Positions 1 to 7,980 of a stretch of 8,154 bases of DNA are shown here, piece by piece. Position numbers and translations under genes: made by a program. The notes under the pieces are model-generated. The model searched no databases, was not told the DNA's origin, and worked only from the letters and a program-made list of their open reading frames with translations. The stretch lies in the NCBI GenBank assembly GCA_017500625.1, contig JAFVYX010000299.1:1-8154 (forward strand), written 5' to 3'. Positions within the stretch are counted from its first letter, which is position 1, and each line of letters starts with the position of its first letter. The stretch comes from Clostridia bacterium. Its GTDB lineage: Bacteria; Bacillota_A; Clostridia; Oscillospirales; CAG-272.

Positions 1-1663
<1,663 letters not shown>

Positions 1664-1672
1664 GGAAAGGAG
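1664..1672 (+). promoter_or_regulatory. Ribosome binding site of gyrA
   Basis: GGAAAGGAG lies directly after the gyrB stop codon and 7 nt before the ATG at 1680. It fixes the gyrA start and suggests that gyrB and gyrA are read from one mRNA, since no room for a promoter exists in the 16-nt gap. Confidence 0.85.
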
Positions 1673-1679
1673 ATAAGAA

Positions 1680-4262
1680 ATGGAGCATAAAAACGTCCCT
1701 ATGGACATTTCCTTTCCCGAGCAGAAGATCGAAAAACGCGCTATGGAAAAGGAGGTACGCCAGGCGTTCCTCGAGTATTCCATGAGCGTCATCACCTCGC
1801 GCGCCCTTCCCGATGTGCGCGACGGTATGAAGCCAGGCCAGCGCCGCATTATGTACGCGATGTACGAGGACGGTCTGACCTACGATAAGCCCTTCCGCAA
1901 ATCGGCCACCACGGTCGGTAACGTGCTGGGCCGCTATCACCCCCACGGCGACGCGGCGGTCTACGATACGATGGTCCGCCTCGCCCAGTCCTTCTCTCTC
2001 CGCTATCCGCTGGTTGACGGCCACGGTAACTTCGGTAACGTGGACGGTGACGGCGCGGCCGCCTACCGTTACACCGAGGCGAGAATGGCCAAGATCGCGG
2101 GCCACCTGATGGGTGACATTGAGAAGAACGTCGTCGATTTCACTCCGAACTTTGATAACAGCCGCAAGGAGCCGACCGTGCTCCCCGCCCGCTTCCCGAA
2201 CCTTCTTGTGAACGGCGCTGTGGGTATCGCCGTCGGTATGGCGACCAACATTCCCCCGCACAACCTCGGTGAGGTCATCGACGGCACCATCTACCGTATG
2301 GACCACCCCGAATGCACGGTGCCCGAGCTTATGCAGTACGTCAAGGGGCCCGACTTCCCGACCGCCGCGATCATTTACGGCTCGCGCGGTATGCAGGAGG
2401 CCTACGAGACGGGGCGCGGCCGCGTCATCGTCCGTGCGCGGGCGCGTGTGGAGGAAAAGGAGCATCGCATCGTCGTTACCGAGATCCCCTACATGGTCAA
2501 CAAATCCCAGCTTGTCGGCGCGATCGGCGATCTTGCCAACCAGAAGCGCATCGAGGGCATTACCGACGTGCGTGACGAGTCGGGCCGCGCGGGCATGCGC
2601 ATTGTGATCGAGTACCGCCGCGATGCCAACGGCGAGGTCATTCTCAACCAGCTTTACAAGTTCTCGCAGATGCAAAGCACCTGCGCCGTGAATATGCTGG
2701 CACTGGTGGGCGGTGAGCCGAAGGTGCTGTCGCTCCCCGATATCCTCGACCACTATATCCGCCACCAGGAGGAGGTCGTGGTGCGCCGCACGCGCTTCGA
2801 TCTTGAAAAATCCCTGCACGAGATGCACATCTTTGAGGGCTATAAGACCGCGATCGACCACATCGACGAGGTCATTGAGATCAGTCGCTCCTCGGCCTCG
2901 ATCCCCGATGCCAAGGAAAAGCTCTCGGCTTCCTTCGGCCTTTCCGAGGCGCAGGCAGGGGCGATCGTTGAGATGACGCTCGGCAAGCTCTCGGGCCTTG
3001 AGCGCCGGAAGATCGAGGACAGGATCGAGAAGCTCTCGGCCCGCGTCAGTGAGCTGCGGGGCATTCTTGCCGATGAGGAGAAGGTCAAGGACATCATTCG
3101 CGAGGAGCTGCTCCTTGTCAAGGATAAATTCGCGGACGACCGCCGCACCGAGCTGTGCGAATCGACCGAGGAGATCGACCTTGAGGACCTCATTCCCCGT
3201 CACACCTGCGTGCTGACCCTCACCCACGGCGGCTACATCAAGCGTCAGCCCGCCTCGACCTACGCGGCGCAGAACCGCGGCGGCAAGGGTGTCATCGGTA
3301 TGACCACCAAGGAGGAGGACTTCGTTGAGAACGTCCTCGTTGCCAACAGCCACGAGTATCTCCTCTTCTTCACCAACCTCGGCAAGGTCTATACCAAAAA
3401 GGCCTACCGCATTCCCGAGGCCTCGCGTACCGCCAAGGGCACGAACATCGTGAACGTCCTTGAGGGTCTCGCCGAGGGCGAGAAGATCACCGCCATCATT
3501 CCGATCGCGGGCTTCTCGGCCGACGAATTCCTGACGATGGTCACAAAGCGCGGCGTGATCAAGCGCACGCGCCTTTCGGAGTACGAGTACCAGAGAAAGG
3601 GCGGTAAGCGCGCCCTGACGCTCGATGAGGACGATGAGCTTCTCTTCGTCCGCCACACCCATGGTGAGGGCGAGCTGGTGCTGGCCACGAGAAGCGGTCT
3701 TGCCACGCGCTTCTCGGAGGAGACGGTGCGCGTCATGGGCCGTACGGCCCGCGGTGTGCGCGGCATTACGCTCCGCGGCGACGATGAGGTCGTGGGCGTG
3801 GCACTGGTAGAGGAGGGCAAAAAGCTCCTGACGATCACCGAGAACGGCTTTGGTAAGCGCTGTGACTTTGAGGATTTCCGCTCGATGAGAAATCGCGGCG
3901 GCCTCGGCGTTTCCTGCCACAGCATTTCCGAGAAAACGGGCGCTCTCACCGCCATTGCGTCGGTGAGCGAGGAGGACGACATCATGCTCATCACCTCGGC
4001 GGGCGTCATTATCCGTACCCCCGTTGCGGGCATTCCCACCTATTCGCGTACCGCGGGCGGCGTCATTGTGATGCGCCTTGACGAGGGCGTGAAGGTGGTG
4101 ACCTTCACCCGTCTTGAGCGCGAGGAGGACACTCTCCGCGAGATCGAGGCCGCCCCCGCCGACGAGACGGCGGCCGCGCCCCTCGGTGAGATCGGTGCGA
4201 TGCTCGGTGATGCGGCCGAGGCCGAGGACGGCGCTCCCGCGACCGAGGAGGACGAGGCGTGA
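1680..4262 (+). CDS. gyrA: DNA gyrase subunit A
   Basis: This is the DNA breakage-reunion and DNA-wrapping subunit of gyrase; 860 residues, slightly longer than many family members because of its tail. The winged-helix domain holds the quinolone-pocket segment [11 protein letters not shown] (residues 87-97) and the catalytic Tyr131 in YRYTEARM (codon 2070-2072), preceded by Arg130. The tower and coiled-coil regions follow to about residue 505. The C-terminal pinwheel shows six repeat motifs: QNRGGKG (531-537, the GyrA box), RTAKGTN (583-589), QRKGGKR (638-644), RTARGVRG (689-696), NRGGLGV (738-744) and RTAGGV (790-795). The presence of a GyrA box separates it from ParC. Residues 813-860 form an acidic Ala/Glu/Asp-rich tail. 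Notable: Ala92 occupies the position of E. coli Ser83, while the Asp87 equivalent (Asp96) is kept. The start at 1680 follows a strong ribosome binding site, and the stop overlaps the next gene by 4 nt. Confidence 0.98.
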   Translation: MEHKNVPMDISFPEQKIEKRAMEKEVRQAFLEYSMSVITSRALPDVRDGMKPGQRRIMYAMYEDGLTYDKPFRKSATTVGNVLGRYHPHGDAAVYDTMVRLAQSFSLRYPLVDGHGNFGNVDGDGAAAYRYTEARMAKIAGHLMGDIEKNVVDFTPNFDNSRKEPTVLPARFPNLLVNGAVGIAVGMATNIPPHNLGEVIDGTIYRMDHPECTVPELMQYVKGPDFPTAAIIYGSRGMQEAYETGRGRVIVRARARVEEKEHRIVVTEIPYMVNKSQLVGAIGDLANQKRIEGITDVRDESGRAGMRIVIEYRRDANGEVILNQLYKFSQMQSTCAVNMLALVGGEPKVLSLPDILDHYIRHQEEVVVRRTRFDLEKSLHEMHIFEGYKTAIDHIDEVIEISRSSASIPDAKEKLSASFGLSEAQAGAIVEMTLGKLSGLERRKIEDRIEKLSARVSELRGILADEEKVKDIIREELLLVKDKFADDRRTELCESTEEIDLEDLIPRHTCVLTLTHGGYIKRQPASTYAAQNRGGKGVIGMTTKEEDFVENVLVANSHEYLLFFTNLGKVYTKKAYRIPEASRTAKGTNIVNVLEGLAEGEKITAIIPIAGFSADEFLTMVTKRGVIKRTRLSEYEYQRKGGKRALTLDEDDELLFVRHTHGEGELVLATRSGLATRFSEETVRVMGRTARGVRGITLRGDDEVVGVALVEEGKKLLTITENGFGKRCDFEDFRSMRNRGGLGVSCHSISEKTGALTAIASVSEEDDIMLITSAGVIIRTPVAGIPTYSRTAGGVIVMRLDEGVKVVTFTRLEREEDTLREIEAAPADETAAAPLGEIGAMLGDAAEAEDGAPATEEDEA
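4245..4251 (+). promoter_or_regulatory. Ribosome binding site for the lipoprotein, inside gyrA codons
   Basis: GAGGAGG lies 7 nt upstream of the GTG at 4259 and is read in frame as part of the Glu-Glu-Asp codons of the GyrA tail. It supports the GTG start and a GTGA stop/start overlap, which typically gives translational coupling. Confidence 0.7.
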
Positions 4263-4885
4263 GACGCACTCTCCCCGCACTTTTGCTCCTTTTTTCGCTC
4301 GTTTTGACGCTGGCCGCCTGCACACCGCGTCCCCCCGCGGTGACGGCGGAGGAGGTCCTGCCCGCCGCGCGGGCGCTCCTTGAGGCGTCAAAGCCCGTCA
4401 ATCAGGCCTTTGTCGGGGACGGCATTCCCGTCAGGGCGGGGGCGGGCGCCGTTGGCGCGTACTTCCCCGCCGACGAAGGGTGGCTCACGGCCCATGGCAT
4501 CGAAACGCTCGATGACCTGCGCGCCTCGGCCGAGGCGGTCTACACGCCGACCGTGACGGCGCTCCTCTTCCGTAAGGCCTTCCCCTCGGACGTTGCCTAC
4601 GATTACCAGGTGCGCTCGGTCGCCACGGGAGAGGGGATCCTCGTCCTCATCACCCGTGAGCCGATGTTCGACTGGTACCGCGGCATCACCTACGAGTATC
4701 TTTACGATACTATGACCGTGACCGCGGCCACCGCCACCTCGGCGACCGTTGCCCTCACCGTCCGCATTTATAAGGACGGTGCCGCTCCCATAGAGCGCAC
4801 GCTCTCCCTGCCGCTCGTTCTTACCGAGGGCGGCTGGCGGTGCGATAAGCTCACCTCGGTGGCCTACGCTGAGGAGTTAGAATGA
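4259..4885 (+). CDS. Predicted lipoprotein of unknown function, coupled to gyrA
   Basis: I do not recognise a characterised family. The 208-residue protein begins [10 protein letters not shown], followed by a hydrophobic stretch and the lipobox LAAC with Cys21, so signal peptidase II processing and attachment to the outer face of the membrane are expected. A Pro-rich linker follows (TPRPPA). Residues 30-50 and 82-108 look helical. The C-terminal third alternates in a beta-strand pattern (about 150-200) and ends with [10 protein letters not shown], reminiscent of the last strand of NTF2-like lipoproteins, including the IseA cell-wall hydrolase inhibitor type; this is only a fold guess. The GTG start is supported by the embedded GAGGAGG and the lipobox position. 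It overlaps the gyrA stop by 4 nt, so it is probably co-transcribed and coupled, though no functional link to gyrase is evident. It carries a rare TTA codon near its end (4877-4879). Confidence 0.85.
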   Translation: MRRTLPALLLLFSLVLTLAACTPRPPAVTAEEVLPAARALLEASKPVNQAFVGDGIPVRAGAGAVGAYFPADEGWLTAHGIETLDDLRASAEAVYTPTVTALLFRKAFPSDVAYDYQVRSVATGEGILVLITREPMFDWYRGITYEYLYDTMTVTAATATSATVALTVRIYKDGAAPIERTLSLPLVLTEGGWRCDKLTSVAYAEELE

Positions 4886-4935
4886 GTAATAAGAATAAGC
4901 AATAGAATAAAATCACACAAGAAAGGTTCGAAACG
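4886..4935 (+). promoter_or_regulatory. Short AT-rich gap with the ribosome binding site of the XRE gene
   Basis: This 50-base gap is strikingly A-rich against the surrounding GC-rich genes and contains repeated AATAAG/AATAGAATAA units. GAAAGG at 4921-4926 lies 9 nt before the ATG at 4936 and is the likely ribosome binding site. TAGAAT at 4903-4908 could act as a -10 box, but no good -35 is visible at the right distance, so an own promoter here is only possible. Confidence 0.4.
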
Positions 4936-5466
4936 ATGAAGTACAATGAGAAGATCGTGGCCCTCAGAAAAGCCAACGGCTTTACTCAGGAGGGATTCGC
5001 CCGCGCTGTCGGTGTGACGCGCCAGGCGGTCTACAAATGGGAGGTCGGCGATTCTTATCCCGAGGCCGAGAAGCTTCTGGCGATCAAGCGCCTTTTCGGG
5101 ATCAGCATTGACGATCTGCTGGACGACAGCTTTGACGTTGTGGTCGAGAGAGCCAAGAAGTCCGCCCGCAAGAAGACGCTGCCCCCCGTGGTCGCTTCTG
5201 CCGCGGCGGCTCCCGTCGCTCCTGTGGTTGAGGAAGCTCCTGCGGTTGCCGCTCCCGCCCCTGCGGTCGAGGAAGCTCCCGTGGCTGAGCCCGTCCCCGC
5301 GGCCGCTCCTGCCCCTGTCGCTCCTGCCGCTCCCGCCGCGGCCGCTCCTGCCGCTCCCGCCCCTGCCACCGCCGAGGACGACCTTGACGAGTTTGGCTTT
5401 GAGGCCGTAGAGCAGAAGGGTGCCGGCGAAGGCAACCTCTTCGACGTTTTCATTCCGCGCCGCTAA
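4936..5466 (+). CDS. XRE-family helix-turn-helix protein with Ala/Pro linker
   Basis: This is a predicted DNA-binding protein of 176 residues. Residues 1-62 are a classic XRE/Cro-C1 helix-turn-helix domain: the first helix IVALRKANG, the HTH helices TQEGFARAVGVT (17-28) and the recognition helix TRQAVYKWEVG (28-38), then YPEAEKLLAIKRLFGISIDDLL, which is typical of Clostridia regulators. A basic stretch (ERAKKSARKK, 71-80) follows, then a low-complexity Ala/Pro/Val region (about 82-145) containing the repeated unit VEEAP, an acidic patch (EDDLDEFGFE) and the ending GNLFDVFIPRR. There is no ligand-binding, peptidase or membrane domain. The linker plus a distinct short tail suggests a tethered docking peptide, which is inference. 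The regulated genes are unknown; autoregulation or control of the neighbouring small membrane protein are possibilities. The start is fixed by the HTH and the site at 4921. Confidence 0.9.
   Translation: MKYNEKIVALRKANGFTQEGFARAVGVTRQAVYKWEVGDSYPEAEKLLAIKRLFGISIDDLLDDSFDVVVERAKKSARKKTLPPVVASAAAAPVAPVVEEAPAVAAPAPAVEEAPVAEPVPAAAPAPVAPAAPAAAAPAAPAPATAEDDLDEFGFEAVEQKGAGEGNLFDVFIPRR
5230..5279 (+). repeat. Short direct repeat in the Ala/Pro linker
   Basis: The 11-mer GAGGAAGCTCC occurs at 5230-5240 and again at 5269-5279, 39 bases (13 codons) apart and in the same frame, encoding EEAP both times. It is part of a low-complexity stretch rich in GCT/CCT/GCC/CCC codons and suggests linker growth by slippage or unequal recombination. 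Confidence 0.6.
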
Positions 5467-5597
5467 GAAAACGCGGTTTTTGAAAAGTATTGTTTACAAC
5501 TCACGCGTTTTGTGCGCGCGAGATTTTCTGCTATACACTGAATAAGAGAGGCGCTTTTGGCATATAATTCCACAGAAACCGAAAGAAGAGGTGTCTT
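5467..5597 (+). promoter_or_regulatory. Intergenic region with candidate promoter and ribosome binding site
   Basis: This 131-base gap is the longest between the XRE gene and the next gene. A perfect TATAAT lies at 5563-5568, which would place a transcript start near 5575; the -35 position is poor (TGAATA, 5539-5544, 18-base spacer). A second candidate pairs TTGTGC (5510-5515) with TATACA (5532-5537) at a 16-base spacing. AAGAGGTG at 5586-5593 (GAGG 5588-5591, 6 nt from the GTG at 5598) is a good Shine-Dalgarno site. A tiny inverted repeat, AAAAC/GTTTT around GCG just after the XRE stop, is too weak to call a terminator. Confidence 0.45.
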
Positions 5598-5855
5598 GTG
5601 GTCAGAGGATGTGAAAAGCGCGTGGTCCGCCTTCAGAGGCCGGACAGCGAATATTTTGAAGAAGTCTTTTTTGTGTTGAAGGACGGGGCGCGCCGAGAGG
5701 CCGAGCGTACGGGGGATATCGTGCGTGAGGCCACGCGCCTTTTGTCCGAATGCGGCGGTGCTCCGAGGGAGCGTCGCCCCTGGGGCGTTCGCCCCTTTCT
5801 CCTCGGTGTGGCGGCCGCCTCGGCGGTCCTTTTGCCGCTCCTTTTTTTCCTTTGA
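5598..5855 (+). CDS. Small protein with a C-terminal membrane anchor
   Basis: I cannot assign a function. The predicted protein has 85 residues, with a soluble charged N-terminal part beginning MVRGCEKRVVRLQRPDSEYF and continuing EEVFFVLKDG, which reads as two short beta strands. A helix-prone stretch follows (about 31-52), then a basic segment (RERRPWGVRP, 57-66) and a hydrophobic helix to the end (about 67-85: FLLGVAAASAVLLPLLFFL). The basic residues directly before the helix predict that the N-terminal part faces the cytoplasm, i.e. a tail-anchored topology. The GTG start at 5598 is chosen for its Shine-Dalgarno spacing. The next gene is RNase J, 143 bases downstream after a structured leader, so co-transcription is possible. 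The clear domain layout and upstream signals argue that the gene is real despite its size. Confidence 0.7.
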   Translation: MVRGCEKRVVRLQRPDSEYFEEVFFVLKDGARREAERTGDIVREATRLLSECGGAPRERRPWGVRPFLLGVAAASAVLLPLLFFL

Positions 5856-5998
5856 TCGTGTTCTCCCGTCGGCGGCGTCCCTCGGGAGTGCGGCCCTGCC
5901 GCTATAAAGAAAACCGAATACAAGTCCAAAGGGAGTGCCGTGCGTCACGGCAGGCGCTCCCCTTATTTCCTTATGCTGTGACAGAATAGGAACCAAAA
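5856..5998 (+). promoter_or_regulatory. Structured leader upstream of RNase J
   Basis: This 143-base gap holds at least three inverted repeats. CTCCCG (5863-5868) pairs with CGGGAG (5883-5888). GCGGC (5890-5894) pairs with GCCGC (5898-5902) around a CCT loop. GGGAGTGCC (5931-5939) pairs with GGCGCTCCC (5953-5961) with one G-U. Because GGGAGTGC occurs twice (5884-5891 and 5931-5938), the arms can exchange partners, giving alternative folds. The RNase J ribosome binding site AGGA (5988-5991) is 7 nt before its ATG. A TATAAA at 5903-5908 lacks a convincing -35. The leader could be regulatory, but only the repeats themselves are seen directly. Confidence 0.45.
5931..5968 (+). terminator. Hairpin resembling a terminator or attenuator
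   Basis: A 9-bp stem, GGGAGTGCC with GGCGCTCCC (one G-U), is extended by GTG/CAC closing a CGT loop, with GGCA bulged on the 3' side. An alternative inner stem TGCCGTG/CACGGCA (5936-5942 with 5946-5952) competes. CTTATTT follows immediately, a mediocre U-tract. No promoter is evident in the 30 bases between it and the RNase J start, so if it terminates, it would be partial or conditional. Confidence 0.4.
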
Positions 5999-7978
5999 AT
6001 GAAAGACAAAGACAAGGCCACGCGCGAGCGCGCTAAGGCGCCGCGCGCCGAAAAGCCGCGCGTCGACAAGGCCACTCCCAAGCCGCGCGCCGAAAAGTCC
6101 GCCACTCCCAAACCGCGCGCCGAAAAGCCGCGCGCCGACAAGGCGGCCGCTCCCGCTCCCAAGCGGGGCAAAAAAAGCGAGGCCGCCGCCCACCGCTCCC
6201 CCAAGGCCGAGGGCGTGCGTAGGTCGGCGCCCCGCCGTGAGGCACCCCGAAAGGACGCCGCCACCCCCACGGCGGTGACCGCCACAGGAGCGCGCCGCAA
6301 GGGCGGCGCCCACCCGAAGCACAAGCTGCGCGTCGTTTTCCTTGGGGGGCTTCACGAGATCGGCAAGAATATGTGCGCCGTCGAGTACGGCGATGACATC
6401 GTGGTGATCGATGCGGGCATCGCCTTCCCCGACGAGGATATGCCGGGCGTTGACCTCGTCATTCCCGACATCTCCTACCTCACCGAGAACGCCCGCCGCG
6501 TGCGTGGCATTCTTCTCACCCACGGTCACGAGGACCACATCGGCGGTGTACCGTACGTCCTGCGGGAGCTGTCGGTGCCCGTTTACGGTACGGCGCTCAC
6601 CGTGGGCATTCTCCGCCATAAGCTTGAGGAGGTCCGCCTTCCGAAGAAGCCCGACCTGCGCACCGTGCGTGCGGGCGACGTTGTTAAGCTCGGCGCCTTC
6701 ACGGCCGAGTTCGTGCACGTCAACCACTCGATCCCCGATGCCTCGGCGATCGCTCTCCGAACGCCCCTCGGCACGATCCTGCACACGGGCGACTATAAGC
6801 TCGACGTCTCGCCGATCGGCGGGCGTATGATGGACGTCGGTCGCCTCTCCGCGATCGGCGATGCGGGCGTGCTTCTGATGCTGGGCGAGTCGACGAACGC
6901 CGAGCGCGTGGGGTACACCCCCTCGGAGCGCCGCGTCGGCAATTCGCTCGAGCAGGTATTTACCAAGTATCCCGACCGCCGTCTTGTGGTCGCGACCTTC
7001 TCCTCGAACGTTCACCGCGTCCAGCAGATCATCGATGCCTCGGTGCGCCACGGCCGCCGCGTGGTGGTCTTTGGGCGGAGCATGATGAGCGTTGTCGGCG
7101 CCGCCACCGAGCTTGGCTACATTCAGGCGCCCGAGGGCACGATCATTCAGCCGCAGGAGATGAAGCGCTTCCGTCCCGAGGAGCTGACGCTCCTTACCAC
7201 GGGCAGCCAGGGTGAGCCGATGTCGGCGCTCTACCGTATGGCCTTTGGCGTGCACGACCGCGTGACGCTCACCTCGCAGGACGTGGTGGTGCTGTCCTCA
7301 AGCGCGATCCCCGGCAACGAGAAGCTGATCGGCAAGATCGTCAATACCCTCATTGCGAACGGGATCCGCGTCGAAAACGACGGCTCGATCGAGGGGATCC
7401 ACGTCTCGGGGCACGCATGCAGCGAGGAGCTGAAGCTGATGCTGGCGCTCCTTCGCCCCACCTACTTTATGCCGATCCACGGCGAGGCGCGTCACCTCTT
7501 TGCCCATAAGGAGATCGCCGAGTTTATGGGCATCGCCCCCGACCGCATCTTCCTTGGCGAGAACGGCCGCGTTCTGGAGCTTGATACCGAGGGCGCGCGC
7601 TTTTCGGGCTCGGTGCCCGCCGGTCAGGTGCTGATCGACGGCTCGGGCATCGGTGACGTCGGCACCGCGGTGCTGCGCGACCGCAAGCTGCTCTCGGAGG
7701 ACGGCCTCATCACCGTGGTCGCCACGATCGACCGCCACGAGGGGCTGGTGCTTTCGGGGCCCGAGATCGTCTCGCGCGGGTTTGTGTACGTCAAGGAGGC
7801 CGAAACGCTCATGGAGGAGCTTCGCGTGGCCGCCGCGCACACGCTCGAGGATATGCTCGAGCGCGGTGTCTATGACTTTAATGAAATGAAGAACGGGATC
7901 CGCGAGGAGCTCGCGCGGCTTGTGTTCAAAAAGACCAAGCGCCGCCCGATGATCCTTCCCTTCCTGATGGAGCTGTGA
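5999..7978 (+). CDS. rnj: Ribonuclease J with basic N-terminal extension
   Basis: This is a metallo-beta-lactamase/beta-CASP ribonuclease with 5'-3' exonuclease and endonuclease activity in mRNA decay and RNA maturation; 659 residues against about 555 for B. subtilis RNase J1. The core starts near residue 109 (KLRVVFLGGLHEIGKN). The metal site is complete: HGHEDH (His175, His177, Asp179, His180), His243 in VNHSIPD, and Asp265 in HTGDYK. The beta-CASP part shows ATFSSNVHR (332-340), FGRSM, TGSQGEP (401-407), SSSAIPGN, SGHACSEE (470-477) and PIHGE (492-496). The C-terminal domain ends KTKRRPMILPFLMEL, nearly as in B. subtilis. Complete catalytic residues favour an active J1-like enzyme over a J2 paralogue. 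Residues 1-108 are a Lys/Arg/Ala/Pro-rich, probably disordered extension with PRAEK/TPKPRAEK repeats. The ATG at 5999 has a ribosome binding site; no other Met occurs before residue 125, although GTG codons exist at 73 and 93. Confidence 0.97.
   Translation: MKDKDKATRERAKAPRAEKPRVDKATPKPRAEKSATPKPRAEKPRADKAAAPAPKRGKKSEAAAHRSPKAEGVRRSAPRREAPRKDAATPTAVTATGARRKGGAHPKHKLRVVFLGGLHEIGKNMCAVEYGDDIVVIDAGIAFPDEDMPGVDLVIPDISYLTENARRVRGILLTHGHEDHIGGVPYVLRELSVPVYGTALTVGILRHKLEEVRLPKKPDLRTVRAGDVVKLGAFTAEFVHVNHSIPDASAIALRTPLGTILHTGDYKLDVSPIGGRMMDVGRLSAIGDAGVLLMLGESTNAERVGYTPSERRVGNSLEQVFTKYPDRRLVVATFSSNVHRVQQIIDASVRHGRRVVVFGRSMMSVVGAATELGYIQAPEGTIIQPQEMKRFRPEELTLLTTGSQGEPMSALYRMAFGVHDRVTLTSQDVVVLSSSAIPGNEKLIGKIVNTLIANGIRVENDGSIEGIHVSGHACSEELKLMLALLRPTYFMPIHGEARHLFAHKEIAEFMGIAPDRIFLGENGRVLELDTEGARFSGSVPAGQVLIDGSGIGDVGTAVLRDRKLLSEDGLITVVATIDRHEGLVLSGPEIVSRGFVYVKEAETLMEELRVAAAHTLEDMLERGVYDFNEMKNGIREELARLVFKKTKRRPMILPFLMEL
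6041..6142 (+). repeat. PRAEK / TPKPRAEK coding repeats in the RNase J extension
   Basis: Residues 15-48 of RNase J carry PRAEK three times (15-19, 29-33, 39-43), PR(V/A)DK twice (20-24, 44-48), and the larger unit TPKPRAEK twice (26-33, 36-43). The underlying DNA repeats AAGCCGCGCGCCGAAAAG-like units with third-base changes, so the repeats are old enough to have diverged at silent positions. The DNA is also locally purine-rich and GC-rich. Confidence 0.75.
7969..7972 (+). promoter_or_regulatory. Ribosome binding site for the last gene
   Basis: GGAG, read within the last RNase J codons (Met-Glu-Leu), lies 8 nt before the GTG at 7981. It supports that start and tight coupling, as only 2 nt separate the RNase J stop from this start. 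Confidence 0.55.
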
Positions 7979-7980
7979 CC

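Noticed and set aside
5108..5410. Overlapping + frame within the XRE gene rich in Pro, Leu and Arg
   Set aside because: It is the shifted reading of the repetitive Ala/Pro linker, with no ribosome binding site or domain.
5472..5485. AAAAC-GCG-GTTTT as a terminator of the XRE gene
   Set aside because: The stem is only 5 bp, mostly A-T, with a 3-base loop and no following T-run beyond the stem, too weak to support.
5493..5521. TTTACA (5493-5498) as a -35 box
   Set aside because: At a 17-base spacing the matching position reads GCGCGA, which is not a -10 box, so the pair is not supported.
5463..5996. Minus-strand frame across the small-protein region (177 codons)
   Set aside because: It covers two intergenic gaps with promoter-like and hairpin sequence, has no recognisable domain, and conflicts with the better supported + strand gene at 5598.
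5963..7255. A 430-codon open frame on the minus strand opposite RNase J
   Set aside because: It has the same register with the sense codons as the frame opposite gyrA, so codon avoidance explains it. The sense strand encodes an unmistakable RNase J.
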